Translations under genes and position numbers: made by a program
Notes under the pieces: model-generated
What the model was told of the DNA's origin: nothing
The model's input: the letters and a program-made list of their open reading frames with translations, nothing else
Database searches by the model: none
From: Crocosphaera chwakensis CCY0110
GTDB taxonomy: Bacteria; Cyanobacteriota; Cyanobacteriia; Cyanobacteriales; Microcystaceae
Length of the DNA: 64,000 nucleotides
Reading direction: 5' to 3'
NCBI RefSeq assembly: GCF_000169335.1
Contig: NZ_AAXW01000007.1
Span: 87,384 to 151,383, forward strand
In this document: piece by piece, positions 46,675 to 55,333 of the stretch
Position numbering within the stretch: the first letter of the stretch is position 1
How the letters are laid out: every line of letters begins with the position of its first letter

Positions 46675-47326
46675 TTAGTTTGCCTTGATTTAATTTTAAA
46701 ACTTGTGTTGTAAATTTTTCTACGAGTTCTAATTGATGGTTTACCATAAGAACGGTCATTTTAGTGTTTGTTGTTATAGTATTTAACACTTCGATGAGTT
46801 GCAAAGCTTTGTCACGATCTAAAGCAGAAGTCGGTTCATCTAATAATAATAATGTAGGTTGCATCATTAAACCCCTGACAATAGTGATAAGTTGTCTTTG
46901 TCCTAAAGATAGTTGTAACTCATTGCGTTCTAACCAATCATCAGGAATAGATAATTGCGATCGCCAGTATTCCAGTCGTTGATTAATTTCAGTTTTGGAT
47001 AACTTCTGTAATTTTAGGGGATAAGCTAGGGTTTCGTGAACTGTCATCCCTAATAATTTCGGTTCTTGGGGAACTAAAACAATTTTTTGACGTAAAGGGA
47101 TAACCTGAAATTGTTGTAAGGGTTGAGATTCAAATAAAATTGATCCCGTAGTTGGATCTAGTAAACGATTAATCAAACGTAATAGAGTCGTTTTACCCGA
47201 TCCTGACGGGCCAACAATAGCCAAGCGATCGCCCTTATTAACGGTAAAAGAAATATTTTCTAATAACTGATGTCTGCCTAAAGGATCACTTAAGCCTAGG
47301 TTAGATAATTGTAATAATGGTTTCAT
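46667..47326 (-). CDS. ABC transporter ATP-binding protein (orphan ATPase)
   Basis: A 219-residue ABC nucleotide-binding subunit. Walker A is GPSGSGKTT (in LAIVGPSGSGKTTLLRL), the Q-loop VPQEPKLLG, Walker B LLLLDEPTSALDRD, and the H-loop LMVNHQLELV. The signature motif is LSLGQ rather than LSGGQ, a visible departure from consensus. The size and pattern fit small importer/exporter ATPases such as the FetA/YbbL group. No permease gene is adjacent: the neighbours are a hypothetical protein and a small coiled-coil protein. The start at 47326 (MKPLLQL) has AAGGA just upstream; 47338 is an alternative. Confidence 0.87.
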   Translation of the reverse strand: MKPLLQLSNLGLSDPLGRHQLLENISFTVNKGDRLAIVGPSGSGKTTLLRLINRLLDPTTGSILFESQPLQQFQVIPLRQKIVLVPQEPKLLGMTVHETLAYPLKLQKLSKTEINQRLEYWRSQLSIPDDWLERNELQLSLGQRQLITIVRGLMMQPTLLLLDEPTSALDRDKALQLIEVLNTITTNTKMTVLMVNHQLELVEKFTTQVLKLNQGKLKQ

Positions 47327-47474
47327 TGATCCTTGCATTGGACTTTGATCATGTTTAATTAATTTAACCTATATTTTCTAGCAATTTTCTGACATAGATT
47401 GTTATCTAAAATAAAAGTAGTCCCCTGGCGGTCACCAAGGGACATCATCAAACATACTACTAGGAGTATAACTC

Positions 47475-47753
47475 ATGAATGAACCATCTACCGTTACTTA
47501 TACCACAGCAGACATTCTCAAGCGCATTGAGGACAAGTTAGATAAGCTTGATGACAAAATAGATAAGCAATCAGAAAAAATAGGGGGTATTGAGGTTAAG
47601 ATGGCTACCTTAACGGAGAAAGTCGAGGGGATAGATAACCGGTTGAAGGTGGTTGAAGGAACCCAAAAGAGTCAAGTTTGGGCATTGATTGTCCTTTTGG
47701 GTGGTGCGATTGTCACCGCCGGGGCTAGATTATTTTTTACTAATAATCCTTAA
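47475..47753 (+). CDS. Small coiled-coil membrane protein
   Basis: A 92-residue protein. Residues 12-65 form a heptad-patterned coiled coil (ILKRIEDKLDKLDDKIDKQS, then GIEVKMATLTEKVEGIDNRL). One transmembrane helix (VWALIVLLGGAIVTAGARLFF) sits at the C terminus, giving a tail-anchored topology. Similar short proteins are common in cyanobacteria and phages (hemolysin XhlA-like), but no function can be assigned. An AGGAG (47461-47465) lies about 10 bases before the ATG. It converges with ccmP. Confidence 0.65.
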   Translation: MNEPSTVTYTTADILKRIEDKLDKLDDKIDKQSEKIGGIEVKMATLTEKVEGIDNRLKVVEGTQKSQVWALIVLLGGAIVTAGARLFFTNNP

Positions 47754-47835
47754 CTATTTTCGCCGATGGCTACCACTTTACATAATCCCTACCATTCGAT
47801 TACCTTCTTTGTTGTTGAAACCCTCACCTATTGAT

Positions 47836-48474
47836 TCACTCATTCGACGTTTGACCATGTTCTCGTCCTGGAACATTTTCTAAAGACGCTAAAATGGCTT
47901 GAGATCCTGCAATAATGTCTCTTTCTTCTCCTCCTAAATATAACCGTCCGAAACTACCAATAGCCGAAACCTGCAAAATATTGATAAAAGCAGCTTTTTC
48001 GGCTTCGTTGGCAGCTAAAGCTGCATAGGCCGCCGGTTGTACTTCCAGGACGTATAGTGTTTGTCCTGCGAGTAACATTTGTCCTCGTCGGTTGCGATTG
48101 ACTAATTGTGCTTGATAAGCGTCGATATTGCGAATGATTTGGCTAGAAACGACCCTTGGTTTGAGACAGTCTCGCCGTTTAACTCCTAAAGCAGCTAAAA
48201 TAGCTTGTCCTGCTGCTTTGGTTTCTCCTTGGTTAGTTGAATGAATTTCTAAGAGGCCATAAAGTCGTTCGACAAATTGAACTCCAGGACGAACAACAGC
48301 CGATTTTAAAGCCACATCAGTAATACGATTAATTTCTATTCCTGGAGAAATTTCTATCCATAAAGAAGCATCCCCTGGCAACGGCAAAAAGCCTAATGCA
48401 ACGGTTCCAATGTAGGCCGCGTGTTGAGATTGTAACCGATCTAGATAAACGTAACTTCTTAATTCAACGCCCAA
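47836..48474 (-). CDS. ccmP: Carboxysome shell protein CcmP (double BMC domain)
   Basis: A 212-residue tandem-BMC shell protein that forms pseudohexameric trimers with a gated pore in the beta-carboxysome. The two halves each have BMC features: GFLPLPGDASLWIEISPGIE, then VRPGVQFVERLYGLLEIHST in the first; GQMLLAGQTLYVLEVQPAAY, AANEAEKAAFINILQVSAIG and FGRLYLGGEERDI in the second. From memory this closely follows CcmP (Synechocystis Slr0169). It sits away from a ccmKLMN cluster, as usual for ccmP. It is divergent from ndhD across 303 bases. Confidence 0.88.
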   Translation of the reverse strand: MGVELRSYVYLDRLQSQHAAYIGTVALGFLPLPGDASLWIEISPGIEINRITDVALKSAVVRPGVQFVERLYGLLEIHSTNQGETKAAGQAILAALGVKRRDCLKPRVVSSQIIRNIDAYQAQLVNRNRRGQMLLAGQTLYVLEVQPAAYAALAANEAEKAAFINILQVSAIGSFGRLYLGGEERDIIAGSQAILASLENVPGREHGQTSNE

Positions 48475-48777
48475 GATTTAACTCTCCGATGCTTATTCAA
48501 TAAGCTTTCATAAATTTGTCTCCTAAAACAAATTACCATGTTTGACTTTTGAACTATCAACAATAATCTATATTACCCGTAATGGCGAACATTTGTTTGC
48601 CCAGGTTTAAGCAAACAAGTATTACAGTACACATTGTTTTTTTTAAATGAAAAATAAAAATTACATAGATTAAAATCAATAATAATCCTAGAAAATTTTT
48701 AAGTAACATCTCTTTTCAAATCGTTACAAAAGTTTATATAATAGTGGCAAGCAAATCTGAGTATTTATTACCAGCTT
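48475..48777. promoter_or_regulatory. Divergent ccmP / ndhD promoter region
   Basis: 303 AT-rich bases. A TATAAT-like -10 lies at 48737-48742 with TTTCAA at 48714-48719, 17 bases apart. It is a plausible sigma-70-type promoter for ndhD about 35 bases before its ATG. No obvious binding site for a known CO2-response regulator was recognised. Confidence 0.4.
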
Positions 48778-50379
48778 ATGGTTATTACCGAAATTCCCTG
48801 GCTCACAGCAATCATTCTTGTCCCTTTAGTGGCCGCTTTTGCCATTCCTTTAATCCCCGACAAAGAAGGAAAAACCGTCCGTTGGTATGCTTTAGGGGTG
48901 GGTTTATTCAACTTCGCGTTAACGATATACGCCGTTTTCGACCAATACAACTTTAATAACAGCCGTTTTCAACTACAAGAAACCTATCCTTGGGTTCCTC
49001 AGCTAGGTTTAAATTGGTCAGTAGGTATCGATGGGTTATCGATGCCTTTAATTGTATTATCAGGACTGATCACAACTTTAGCGTTACTAGCATCTTGGAG
49101 AGTCGAGAAAAAGCCTCGTTTATTTTATTTTCTCATGCTGGTGCTGTATAGCGCGCAAATGGGCGTATTTGCTGCACAAGACTTACTATTGTTCTTCTTT
49201 ATGTGGGAACTAGAGTTAGTCCCCGTCTATATATTAATTTCTATTTGGGGTGGCAACAAGCGTCTTTATGCAGCCACAAAATTTATTTTATATACAGCCC
49301 TTGCTTCTATCTTTATATTAGTAGCAGCCCTCGGTATGGCGTTCTACGGTGACGCTGTTACCTTTGATATGGCGCAGTTAGGAATGAAAGACTATCCTCT
49401 GGCACTAGAAGTATTGGCTTATGCAGGATTTTTAATCGCTTTCGGTGTGAAACTTCCGATTTTCCCCTTGCATACTTGGTTACCCGATGCTCATAGTCAA
49501 GCTTCGTCTCCAGTGTCTATGATTTTAGCTGGTGTTTTGTTGAAAATGGGTGGTTATGGGTTAATTCGCTTCAACATTGAAATGTTACCGGATGCCCATA
49601 TTAAATTTGCTCCCTTACTGCTTATTTTAGGAGTGGTTAACGTAGTTTACGGGGCGTTTACCGCTTTTGGTCAAACCAACCTTAAGCGTCGTCTCGCTTC
49701 TTCTTCTATATCTCATATGGGGTTTGTTCTTATTGGAATTTCATCTTTTACCGAGTTAGGAATGAATGGGGCTGTTTTACAGATGGTATCTCATGGTTTA
49801 ATTGCAGCAGCCTTATTCTTCCTTTGTGGTAGCACTTACGAACGCACTCATACCTTAATGATGGACGAAATGGGTGGTTTAGCTAAGAAAATGCCCAAAA
49901 CTTTCGCTTTATTTACCGCAGCCTCTATGGCTTCTTTAGCATTACCTGGAATGAGTGGCTTTGTGGCAGAATTAACCGTATTCTTAGGTGTAGCTAATAG
50001 TGATGTCTATAGTTCCACTTTTAAAACAGTGGTTATCTTTTTAACTGCGGTGGGCTTAATTTTAACTCCCATCTATCTCCTATCAATGTTACGGGTTGTT
50101 TTCTACGGAGAAAAGAATGAAGGGTTAAAGTTAGATGGCTTTAGCTTAGATGCTAAACCTCGTGAAGTTTTGATCACTGCTTGTTTGTTATTACCTATCA
50201 TTGGTATTGGTTTATATCCTAAGTTAGCCACTACAACTTACGATGTGAAAACTGTAGAAGTTGCTTCTAAAGCTCGTTCTGCGTTACCTACCATTGCTCA
50301 ACGACAAGAAATGTCTCGTCAAAATAATATCGAGGAAGAGTTAGCTTCAACGGCGTTTGTTGCACCAGAAATTGATTAA
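48778..50379 (+). CDS. ndhD: NAD(P)H-quinone oxidoreductase chain 4 (NdhD)
   Basis: A 533-residue membrane subunit of the NDH-1 complex with about 14 transmembrane helices. It is an antiporter-like module used in respiration and cyclic electron flow around photosystem I. Clear family blocks are NWSVGIDGLSMPLIVLSGLI, FFFMWELELVPVYILISIWG (the key Glu/Lys charge pair region), FGVKLPIFPLHTWLPDAHSQ and SISHMGFVLIGISSF. The N terminus (MVITEIPWLTAIIL) fits NdhD1-type rather than the CO2-uptake NdhD3/D4 forms, as far as memory goes. An intrinsic terminator follows at 50413-50440. Confidence 0.95.
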   Translation: MVITEIPWLTAIILVPLVAAFAIPLIPDKEGKTVRWYALGVGLFNFALTIYAVFDQYNFNNSRFQLQETYPWVPQLGLNWSVGIDGLSMPLIVLSGLITTLALLASWRVEKKPRLFYFLMLVLYSAQMGVFAAQDLLLFFFMWELELVPVYILISIWGGNKRLYAATKFILYTALASIFILVAALGMAFYGDAVTFDMAQLGMKDYPLALEVLAYAGFLIAFGVKLPIFPLHTWLPDAHSQASSPVSMILAGVLLKMGGYGLIRFNIEMLPDAHIKFAPLLLILGVVNVVYGAFTAFGQTNLKRRLASSSISHMGFVLIGISSFTELGMNGAVLQMVSHGLIAAALFFLCGSTYERTHTLMMDEMGGLAKKMPKTFALFTAASMASLALPGMSGFVAELTVFLGVANSDVYSSTFKTVVIFLTAVGLILTPIYLLSMLRVVFYGEKNEGLKLDGFSLDAKPREVLITACLLLPIIGIGLYPKLATTTYDVKTVEVASKARSALPTIAQRQEMSRQNNIEEELASTAFVAPEID

Positions 50380-50412
50380 ACTTTTAAAGATTTAGAGTTT
50401 GATTGAACATAG

Positions 50413-50440
50413 AAAAAGGCTGCTTTTCGCAGCCTTTTTT
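50413..50440 (+). terminator. Intrinsic terminator of ndhD
   Basis: AAAAAGGCTGC (50413-50423), loop TTTTC, GCAGCCTTTTTT (50429-50440): a GC-rich stem followed directly by T6. One of the clearest terminators in the window. Confidence 0.9.
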
Positions 50441-50583
50441 GTTATTGATTTAGTTATTTTTTTGTTTATTTCTTAATTTCCTCAAGCTATTGAGAGAAGT
50501 TTGTGCTTCAATAGAAAGCTGCGCTTAAATAAGTAGTGAGAATTGTTATCTTAATAAAAGAGCAATAAATCGGAGATAATATC

Positions 50584-52053
50584 ATGAGTGAAAAAAAACG
50601 AAAACCTTGGGACTTCCGACGTTTTATTACAACATTAAACGACTTTGAGTTAATTCCTTTTATTAGTGATCTGCAAAAACGATTCAAAAAAAATAATCGC
50701 ATCTCACCAAAACAAAAAAATAGCACTATGGGTATGATATTAGTTACAGGAGCAACAGGGGGTGTCGGTAAGCGTGTGGTTGCTCGTTTATTGTCACAAA
50801 ATTATCACGTTCGCGCATTAGTCAGGGACAAAGAAGCTGCGAAAAGTCTCTTTGATGAAAGAGTAGAACTGGTTCAAGGAGATGTTACCCGTCCCGAAAC
50901 TTTGACCCCCCGACTGTTAGACAATGTTTCAGCAGTTATCTCCTGTGTAGGAACCCGTGTTCAACCAGTCGAGGGGGATACCCCTAACCGTGATAAATAT
51001 TATCAGGGAACTAAGTTTTATATGCCTCAAGTAGTAGACAGTCCCCAAGAAGTTGAATATTTAGGGATGAAAAATTTAACCGAAAAGGTGAAAAAATATA
51101 TAAGATCCGATACAAAATTATTATTCGATTTTACCCATCCTACAGAACAAATAAAAGACACCTGGGGTGCAGTGGATGACGTAGTAATGGGAGGAGTGAG
51201 TGAAAGCAGTATTCGCTTAGAACAAAATAAAGCAGTGTTTTCTGGTAATGTTTCAACTGCTAATAATGGGGGGTTTGCCTCCGTGAGAACTAAAAATTTA
51301 ACCCCACCCTTAGACTTATCCCATTATGAAGGCATAGAATTAAGAGTGCAAGGAGACGGCAAACGGTATAAGTTTATCATTCGTTGCGAAGGTAAATGGG
51401 ATGGTGTGGGTTATAGTTACTCCTTTGATACATTTAATAATACGCCGACAACAGTTCGCATTCCCTTTTCTGAGTTAATTCCCGTTTTTCGGGCCAAAAC
51501 CGTGCCAGAAATGGGTAACTTTGATCCCAGTTGCGTCTATTCTATGCAGTTAATGCAAACAAAATTTGAGTATGATGGAGCGTTAAACCCTAAGTTTTCG
51601 CCTGGTTTGTTTCGTCTAGAAGTGACTTCTATTAAAGCTTACGGAGGAAGTGCAAATACACCACAATTTATTTTAATTAGTTCTGCTGGTGTTACGCGTC
51701 CGGGTCGATCTGATCTTAACTTAGAAGAACAACCTCCTGCCGTAAAAATGAACGACAAACTGGGTGGTATTCTCACCTGGAAATTAAAAGGGGAAGAGGT
51801 ACTGCGTGAAAGTGGCTTGAACTATACGATTATTCGACCTTGTGCGTTGACAGAAAAACCTGGTAATAAAGCTTTAATATTTGAGCAAGGGGATAATTTA
51901 AAAGGCCAAGTCAGTCGAGAAGCGATCGCCGATCTTTGCTTACAAGTATTACGGTGGCCAGAAGCGTGTCAAAAAACCTTTGAAGTATGCGAAGATGAAA
52001 AACCAGACAAAGGACAGACCAAACAAGCGATCGCAGCTTTAGAAACAGATTAA
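50584..52053 (+). CDS. NAD(P)-binding SDR protein with inserted CIA30 domain
   Basis: A 489-residue protein. After a basic start of about 48 residues comes an atypical SDR Rossmann fold: LVTGATGGVGKRVVARLLSQ (from about residue 52) and VELVQGDVTRP. The fold is then interrupted. Residues about 175-355 form a CIA30 domain (LLFDFTHPTEQIKDTWGAVD, DVVMGGVSES, NNGGFASVRT, YSMQLMQTKFEYDG). The SDR resumes with FILISSAGVTRPGR, YTIIRPCALTE and QVSREAIADLCLQVL. CIA30 is the complex I assembly-factor domain of mitochondria, and cyanobacterial and plant relatives combine it with this SDR type. A role in assembling NDH-1 or photosystem complexes is possible. It lies 204 bases after ndhD and one base before bioD. 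Confidence 0.85.
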   Translation: MSEKKRKPWDFRRFITTLNDFELIPFISDLQKRFKKNNRISPKQKNSTMGMILVTGATGGVGKRVVARLLSQNYHVRALVRDKEAAKSLFDERVELVQGDVTRPETLTPRLLDNVSAVISCVGTRVQPVEGDTPNRDKYYQGTKFYMPQVVDSPQEVEYLGMKNLTEKVKKYIRSDTKLLFDFTHPTEQIKDTWGAVDDVVMGGVSESSIRLEQNKAVFSGNVSTANNGGFASVRTKNLTPPLDLSHYEGIELRVQGDGKRYKFIIRCEGKWDGVGYSYSFDTFNNTPTTVRIPFSELIPVFRAKTVPEMGNFDPSCVYSMQLMQTKFEYDGALNPKFSPGLFRLEVTSIKAYGGSANTPQFILISSAGVTRPGRSDLNLEEQPPAVKMNDKLGGILTWKLKGEEVLRESGLNYTIIRPCALTEKPGNKALIFEQGDNLKGQVSREAIADLCLQVLRWPEACQKTFEVCEDEKPDKGQTKQAIAALETD

Positions 52054-52054
52054 C

Positions 52055-52720
52055 ATGACAACTCTCTTAATCGTTGGAACCGATACAGAAGTAGGTAAAA
52101 CGGTGATTACCTCCGCTTTAGCTGCTTATTGGCAAACCTATCACCCCTCTGAGTCCTTAGGGGTGATCAAATTAGTGCAAACCGGTACAGGGGACTTAGA
52201 ATATTATCAACGGTTATTGCCTGATGTGGAAGTGGTCAACCCCTTACTATATGATACTCCTGTGGCTCCTCCTGTAGCTGCTGAGAGGGAAAACCGCTTA
52301 ATTCCTTTAGATCAGGTCTGGCAAGGGTTAAATGACCTACAACAGCGCAAAAACTTCGTTTTAGCTGAAGGACTTGGGGGTTTAGGCTCTCCTGTTACCT
52401 GGGAGTTAACGGTAGCTGATCTCGCAGGAGAGTGGCGTTTACCAACAGTTTTGGTGGTTCCTGTGAAGTTAGGAGCGATCGCTCAAACCGTTGCTAATGT
52501 TGCTTTAGCCCGTCAGTGTAAAGTTAATTTAAAAGGGATTATTTTCAGTTGTCCTCGTCCCCTTTCTGACGAAGAAATTGTTAATTTTGTCCCCATAACT
52601 TTAATCAAGTCTCTAACACAAACTCCTGTTTTGGGCATGATTCCCTACTTAGAAAATATCAAAGATATTAGTAAACTAGCTCATGTTGCGTCTAATTTAG
52701 ATTTAGAAATGTTGTTTTAA
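52055..52720 (+). CDS. bioD: ATP-dependent dethiobiotin synthetase
   Basis: A 221-residue enzyme that closes the ureido ring of dethiobiotin from diaminopelargonate, CO2 and ATP. It has the P-loop IVGTDTEVGKTVITSALAAY (residues 6-25), the substrate loop IKLVQTGTG, the AEGLGGLGSP segment (residues about 107-116) and VVPVKLGAIAQTVANVALAR. The gene starts one base after the SDR-CIA30 gene's stop, so the two are translationally linked. No other bio genes are in the window. The assignment is firm except that some P-loop paralogues look similar. Confidence 0.92.
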   Translation: MTTLLIVGTDTEVGKTVITSALAAYWQTYHPSESLGVIKLVQTGTGDLEYYQRLLPDVEVVNPLLYDTPVAPPVAAERENRLIPLDQVWQGLNDLQQRKNFVLAEGLGGLGSPVTWELTVADLAGEWRLPTVLVVPVKLGAIAQTVANVALARQCKVNLKGIIFSCPRPLSDEEIVNFVPITLIKSLTQTPVLGMIPYLENIKDISKLAHVASNLDLEMLF

Positions 52721-52880
52721 ATCCGTTGTAGGGTGGGCAATGCCCACCTTACAGTAATGTTCTAACTTAGTTCTCTGTGTACCCAACAAATTAGAGTGGA
52801 CGCGCTAGTATATTGGGTTGAAGAATGAAACCCAACATGATTCTCTTGGACCGCGTTTTCTCTGTTGCAAAGGGAATTCT
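52721..52880. repeat. Degenerate cyanobacterial intergenic repeats (hairpin type)
   Basis: GGTGGGCA (52732-52739) and TGCCCACC (52741-52748), flanked by GTAG and TTAC, form a strong hairpin. A second inverted repeat, TTGGGTT...AACCCAA, follows near 52816-52839. Both phrases are familiar as scattered intergenic repeats in related cyanobacteria. The first hairpin may also terminate bioD. Confidence 0.5.
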
Positions 52881-53007
52881 GTCCGACATTAGGTTAAAAT
52901 CAAGAACCTGAGTTCGACGAAGGGGGACAAGGTGCTTTGAATTTCCCAAAATAAAGTCAAGTCATGAGGATTTGTAGCGAACACGAATAAAGTTCTTACG
53001 GTGAGCC

Positions 53008-53128
53008 TTTTCCAACTCTTGTCACCCTGTCAACATCAGCAGTTATTAAATATGTTGATTTTTTAGTCAACTCAAAGTCTGAAATCTTGATTTGCTCAGT
53101 TTTTCCCGATTCTTGTCACCCCGTCAAC
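53008..53128. repeat. Two direct repeats of about 27 bases
   Basis: TTTTCC-AACTCTTGTCACCC-TGTCAAC (53008-53034) recurs as TTTTCCC-GATTCTTGTCACCC-CGTCAAC (53101-53128), about 93 bases apart. They lie in the convergent region between bioD and the first porin, and no coding sequence overlaps them. Confidence 0.55.
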
Positions 53129-53140
53129 CCTGCAGCAAAA

Positions 53141-53175
53141 CTTCCAAACCCCTCTTTCAAAAGGGGTTTGGGAAG
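53141..53175 (-). terminator. Hairpin terminator after the porin gene at 53232
   Basis: CTTCCAAACCCCT (53141-53153) pairs with AGGGGTTTGGGAAG (53162-53175) with one bulged base. Read on the minus strand it is followed by TTTTGC. It lies 57 bases beyond the stop of the minus-strand porin, in the convergent gap with bioD. Confidence 0.6.
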
Positions 53176-53231
53176 ATGTCTCTAAACTAGCTAGTTTGAT
53201 CGAAGGTGCAAGATATCAGTCTCCTGTTCCC

Positions 53232-54992
53232 TTAGAACTTAAAGGTTGTTCGTAAAGCCCCTACCCAGATACTATTGTTATCTTCATCCCCTTCAGGATT
53301 AATAACCACATAGAAACCAGGAGTTAACAAGATATTGTCATTGAGAGGGTACTGATATTGAGCTTCAATGATGTAAGGAGTATCCTTATCAATTGACTGT
53401 AAATCTCCAGGAAGCGTCTCAACCCGTTCAGCAGTAACATATTGTCCACCACCGACAGAAAGCACAGCACCTTCTTTAAACAAATCAACCATAGACAAAA
53501 TAGCTGTCCAAGTCCATAAATCAGCCCCTAAACCACGACGATCATCTCCATTCGCAGGATTTGCATATCCTTGAGCGCGAGCTAAAGCGTAGGCACCAGT
53601 AGCATATAGATGGAATGTATCATTAATGCGCCAGTCCCCTGTGATACCGTAACTATCCCGAAGGGTAGCTGCATCGAAGAAAGGATCACTTGCTACACGA
53701 CTACCGTTACTAGAAGTGGTATTAACATTACCCTCTGAAAAATAGGAAAGAAGATAGGTAAAGCTAAAGGAAAGACTATCTGTAGGATAAACCCCTAACT
53801 GACCCCCAGCACTATAGGAGCCATTAAATAAACCTTCTCCTAAGTCTGGACTATTACCATCTTCCGATAAATATAGACCCCTGACTACAAACAAATCGTC
53901 AAATAGTTTGTATTCAGCACCAGCACCAATCCCTTCAGGTCCACGGAATATTAGAGGATTACGACGTACAAAGCGAGATAACGCACCCGTACCAGAACTA
54001 GCTAAAAAGGGGTTTCCTACATCGAAAATATTGTCAATGTCTAATGCACTGGTTCCCACAAACCCACGGAAGTTGCCAATGGGGAAGCGGTAGTAAACAT
54101 CATCGAATTCAACATCAGCATCTGTAGAAGCATCATGTCCTAAACGGGCCATGGTGGTTCCGGTTGCCCGATCCCATCTGGGAATGGTTCCTGCTTGAAA
54201 ACGAACCCTTAAACGGTCTTTTCCATAGAATGCAGTGTCAAAATTGAGTCGAGTCCGAAAGGCTAAAGTGGCATTATCATCAGGTCGTCGGGTAGCATTG
54301 GGCATAGCTCGTCCAAAGTTATCAATCGCATCGCTTTGACGAGAATCAATCGCCCTTTCCCCTGCTGCAGTAGAGAAGGTAAAGAGGACTTCACCGTTCA
54401 ATTTGGTGGTAGTAGAAAATTGGTGTTCTTCTAAGAACGCGACCCGTTCTTCTAAGTTACTCACCCTTGCACCCAAAGCAATCAATTCTTGCTCAAATTC
54501 CTGTGCCAACCGCTTCAATCTTTCAATGTCTTCCCGTAAAACGGCTACATTCTCTTGGATCAACCGTTCCATGGTGTTTAAACAGGCATTCAAACCGGCT
54601 GCAAATTCCCAACGAGAAGTAGCGCGGTTGCCTCTAAAGGTGCGGTCAGGATAACCCACAATACATCCATAACGCTCAACAAGGCTTCTTAAAGCTTCAT
54701 AAGCCCAATCCGTTGGAGAAACGTCCCGTAATTCAGAAATACTGGTGACTTGAGACATTCCGTTGCCTGTAGTTCCATCGCGAAACTGTTTACTGGTATC
54801 TCGGTTTAAGGGAGTCTTCAGAGTAGGACGATTTTGTAGGATGCCTAAGGCTTCGTCAGGGGACATAACATCCCCTTGGGTTGTATTCATTTGGTTTTCA
54901 TCGGGAGCAGCGATCGCACTTTGGGCTGCGATGACTGATAGGGCTGCTACCCCTGAAGTCATTTTCAAACATTGGGAAAATAATTTCCACAT
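53232..54992 (-). CDS. Iron uptake porin / OprB-type porin with SLH domain (copy 1)
   Basis: A 586-residue outer-membrane porin. A signal peptide (MWKLFSQCLKM, then AALSVIAAQSAIAA) is cleaved near residue 33. An SLH domain (residues about 65-125: LRDVSPTDWAYEALRSLVER, YPDRTFRGNRATSRWEFAA) anchors it to peptidoglycan. A coiled coil (IERLKRLAQEFEQELIALGA, residues 135-170) precedes a carbohydrate-selective OprB-type beta barrel ending in ALRTTFKF with C-terminal Phe. I choose the ATG at 54992 behind AGGAAAGTGAAA; an open upstream extension to 55172 is implausible. Family members in cyanobacteria are linked to iron and inorganic solute uptake. It is the last of three tandem copies. Confidence 0.92.
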   Translation of the reverse strand: MWKLFSQCLKMTSGVAALSVIAAQSAIAAPDENQMNTTQGDVMSPDEALGILQNRPTLKTPLNRDTSKQFRDGTTGNGMSQVTSISELRDVSPTDWAYEALRSLVERYGCIVGYPDRTFRGNRATSRWEFAAGLNACLNTMERLIQENVAVLREDIERLKRLAQEFEQELIALGARVSNLEERVAFLEEHQFSTTTKLNGEVLFTFSTAAGERAIDSRQSDAIDNFGRAMPNATRRPDDNATLAFRTRLNFDTAFYGKDRLRVRFQAGTIPRWDRATGTTMARLGHDASTDADVEFDDVYYRFPIGNFRGFVGTSALDIDNIFDVGNPFLASSGTGALSRFVRRNPLIFRGPEGIGAGAEYKLFDDLFVVRGLYLSEDGNSPDLGEGLFNGSYSAGGQLGVYPTDSLSFSFTYLLSYFSEGNVNTTSSNGSRVASDPFFDAATLRDSYGITGDWRINDTFHLYATGAYALARAQGYANPANGDDRRGLGADLWTWTAILSMVDLFKEGAVLSVGGGQYVTAERVETLPGDLQSIDKDTPYIIEAQYQYPLNDNILLTPGFYVVINPEGDEDNNSIWVGALRTTFKF

Positions 54993-55239
54993 TTTCACTT
55001 TCCTCACACCTAAGAAATAATCTCGATTGTTTTGAGTCACAATCTCAAGCAAAATAGAGAATTTTATTGGGCAGCTATAGATTATAGCCTTTTTAGCTTG
55101 ATTCCTATTGACATAAGATAGCAAGATAGTTATGATTATGCAATTCTCGTCAACGTCAGAATCTCTAAACAATAAACAGAGTTCATTTTAGAAGCTTATT
55201 TTTAATAAATGGTTAAAAATTGAATAAAAAAAGGTAAAA

Positions 55240-55271
55240 AAAGAAAACCCTCCCATTTATGGGAAGGTTTG
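55240..55271 (-). terminator. Terminator of the middle porin gene
   Basis: Read on the minus strand, ACCTTCCCAT...ATGGGAGGGT forms a hairpin followed by TTTTCTTTTTTTACC. It lies about 63 bases past the stop of the porin gene that begins at 57109. The surrounding gap (54993-55333) also has a period-7 tract at 55291-55332. Confidence 0.75.
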
Positions 55272-55290
55272 ACAATTTCAGTCGTTTAAA

Positions 55291-55332
55291 CTGTTAGTTT
55301 ATTATCAGTTATTAGGGACTGCTTAGTGTTCC
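55291..55332. repeat. Degenerate heptamer tract abutting the middle porin stop
   Basis: CTGTTAG TTTATTA TCAGTTA TTAGGGA CTGCTTA GTGTTCC: six period-7 units, ending one base before the stop codon of the minus-strand porin at 55334. The similarity between units is loose. Confidence 0.4.
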
Positions 55333-55333
55333 C

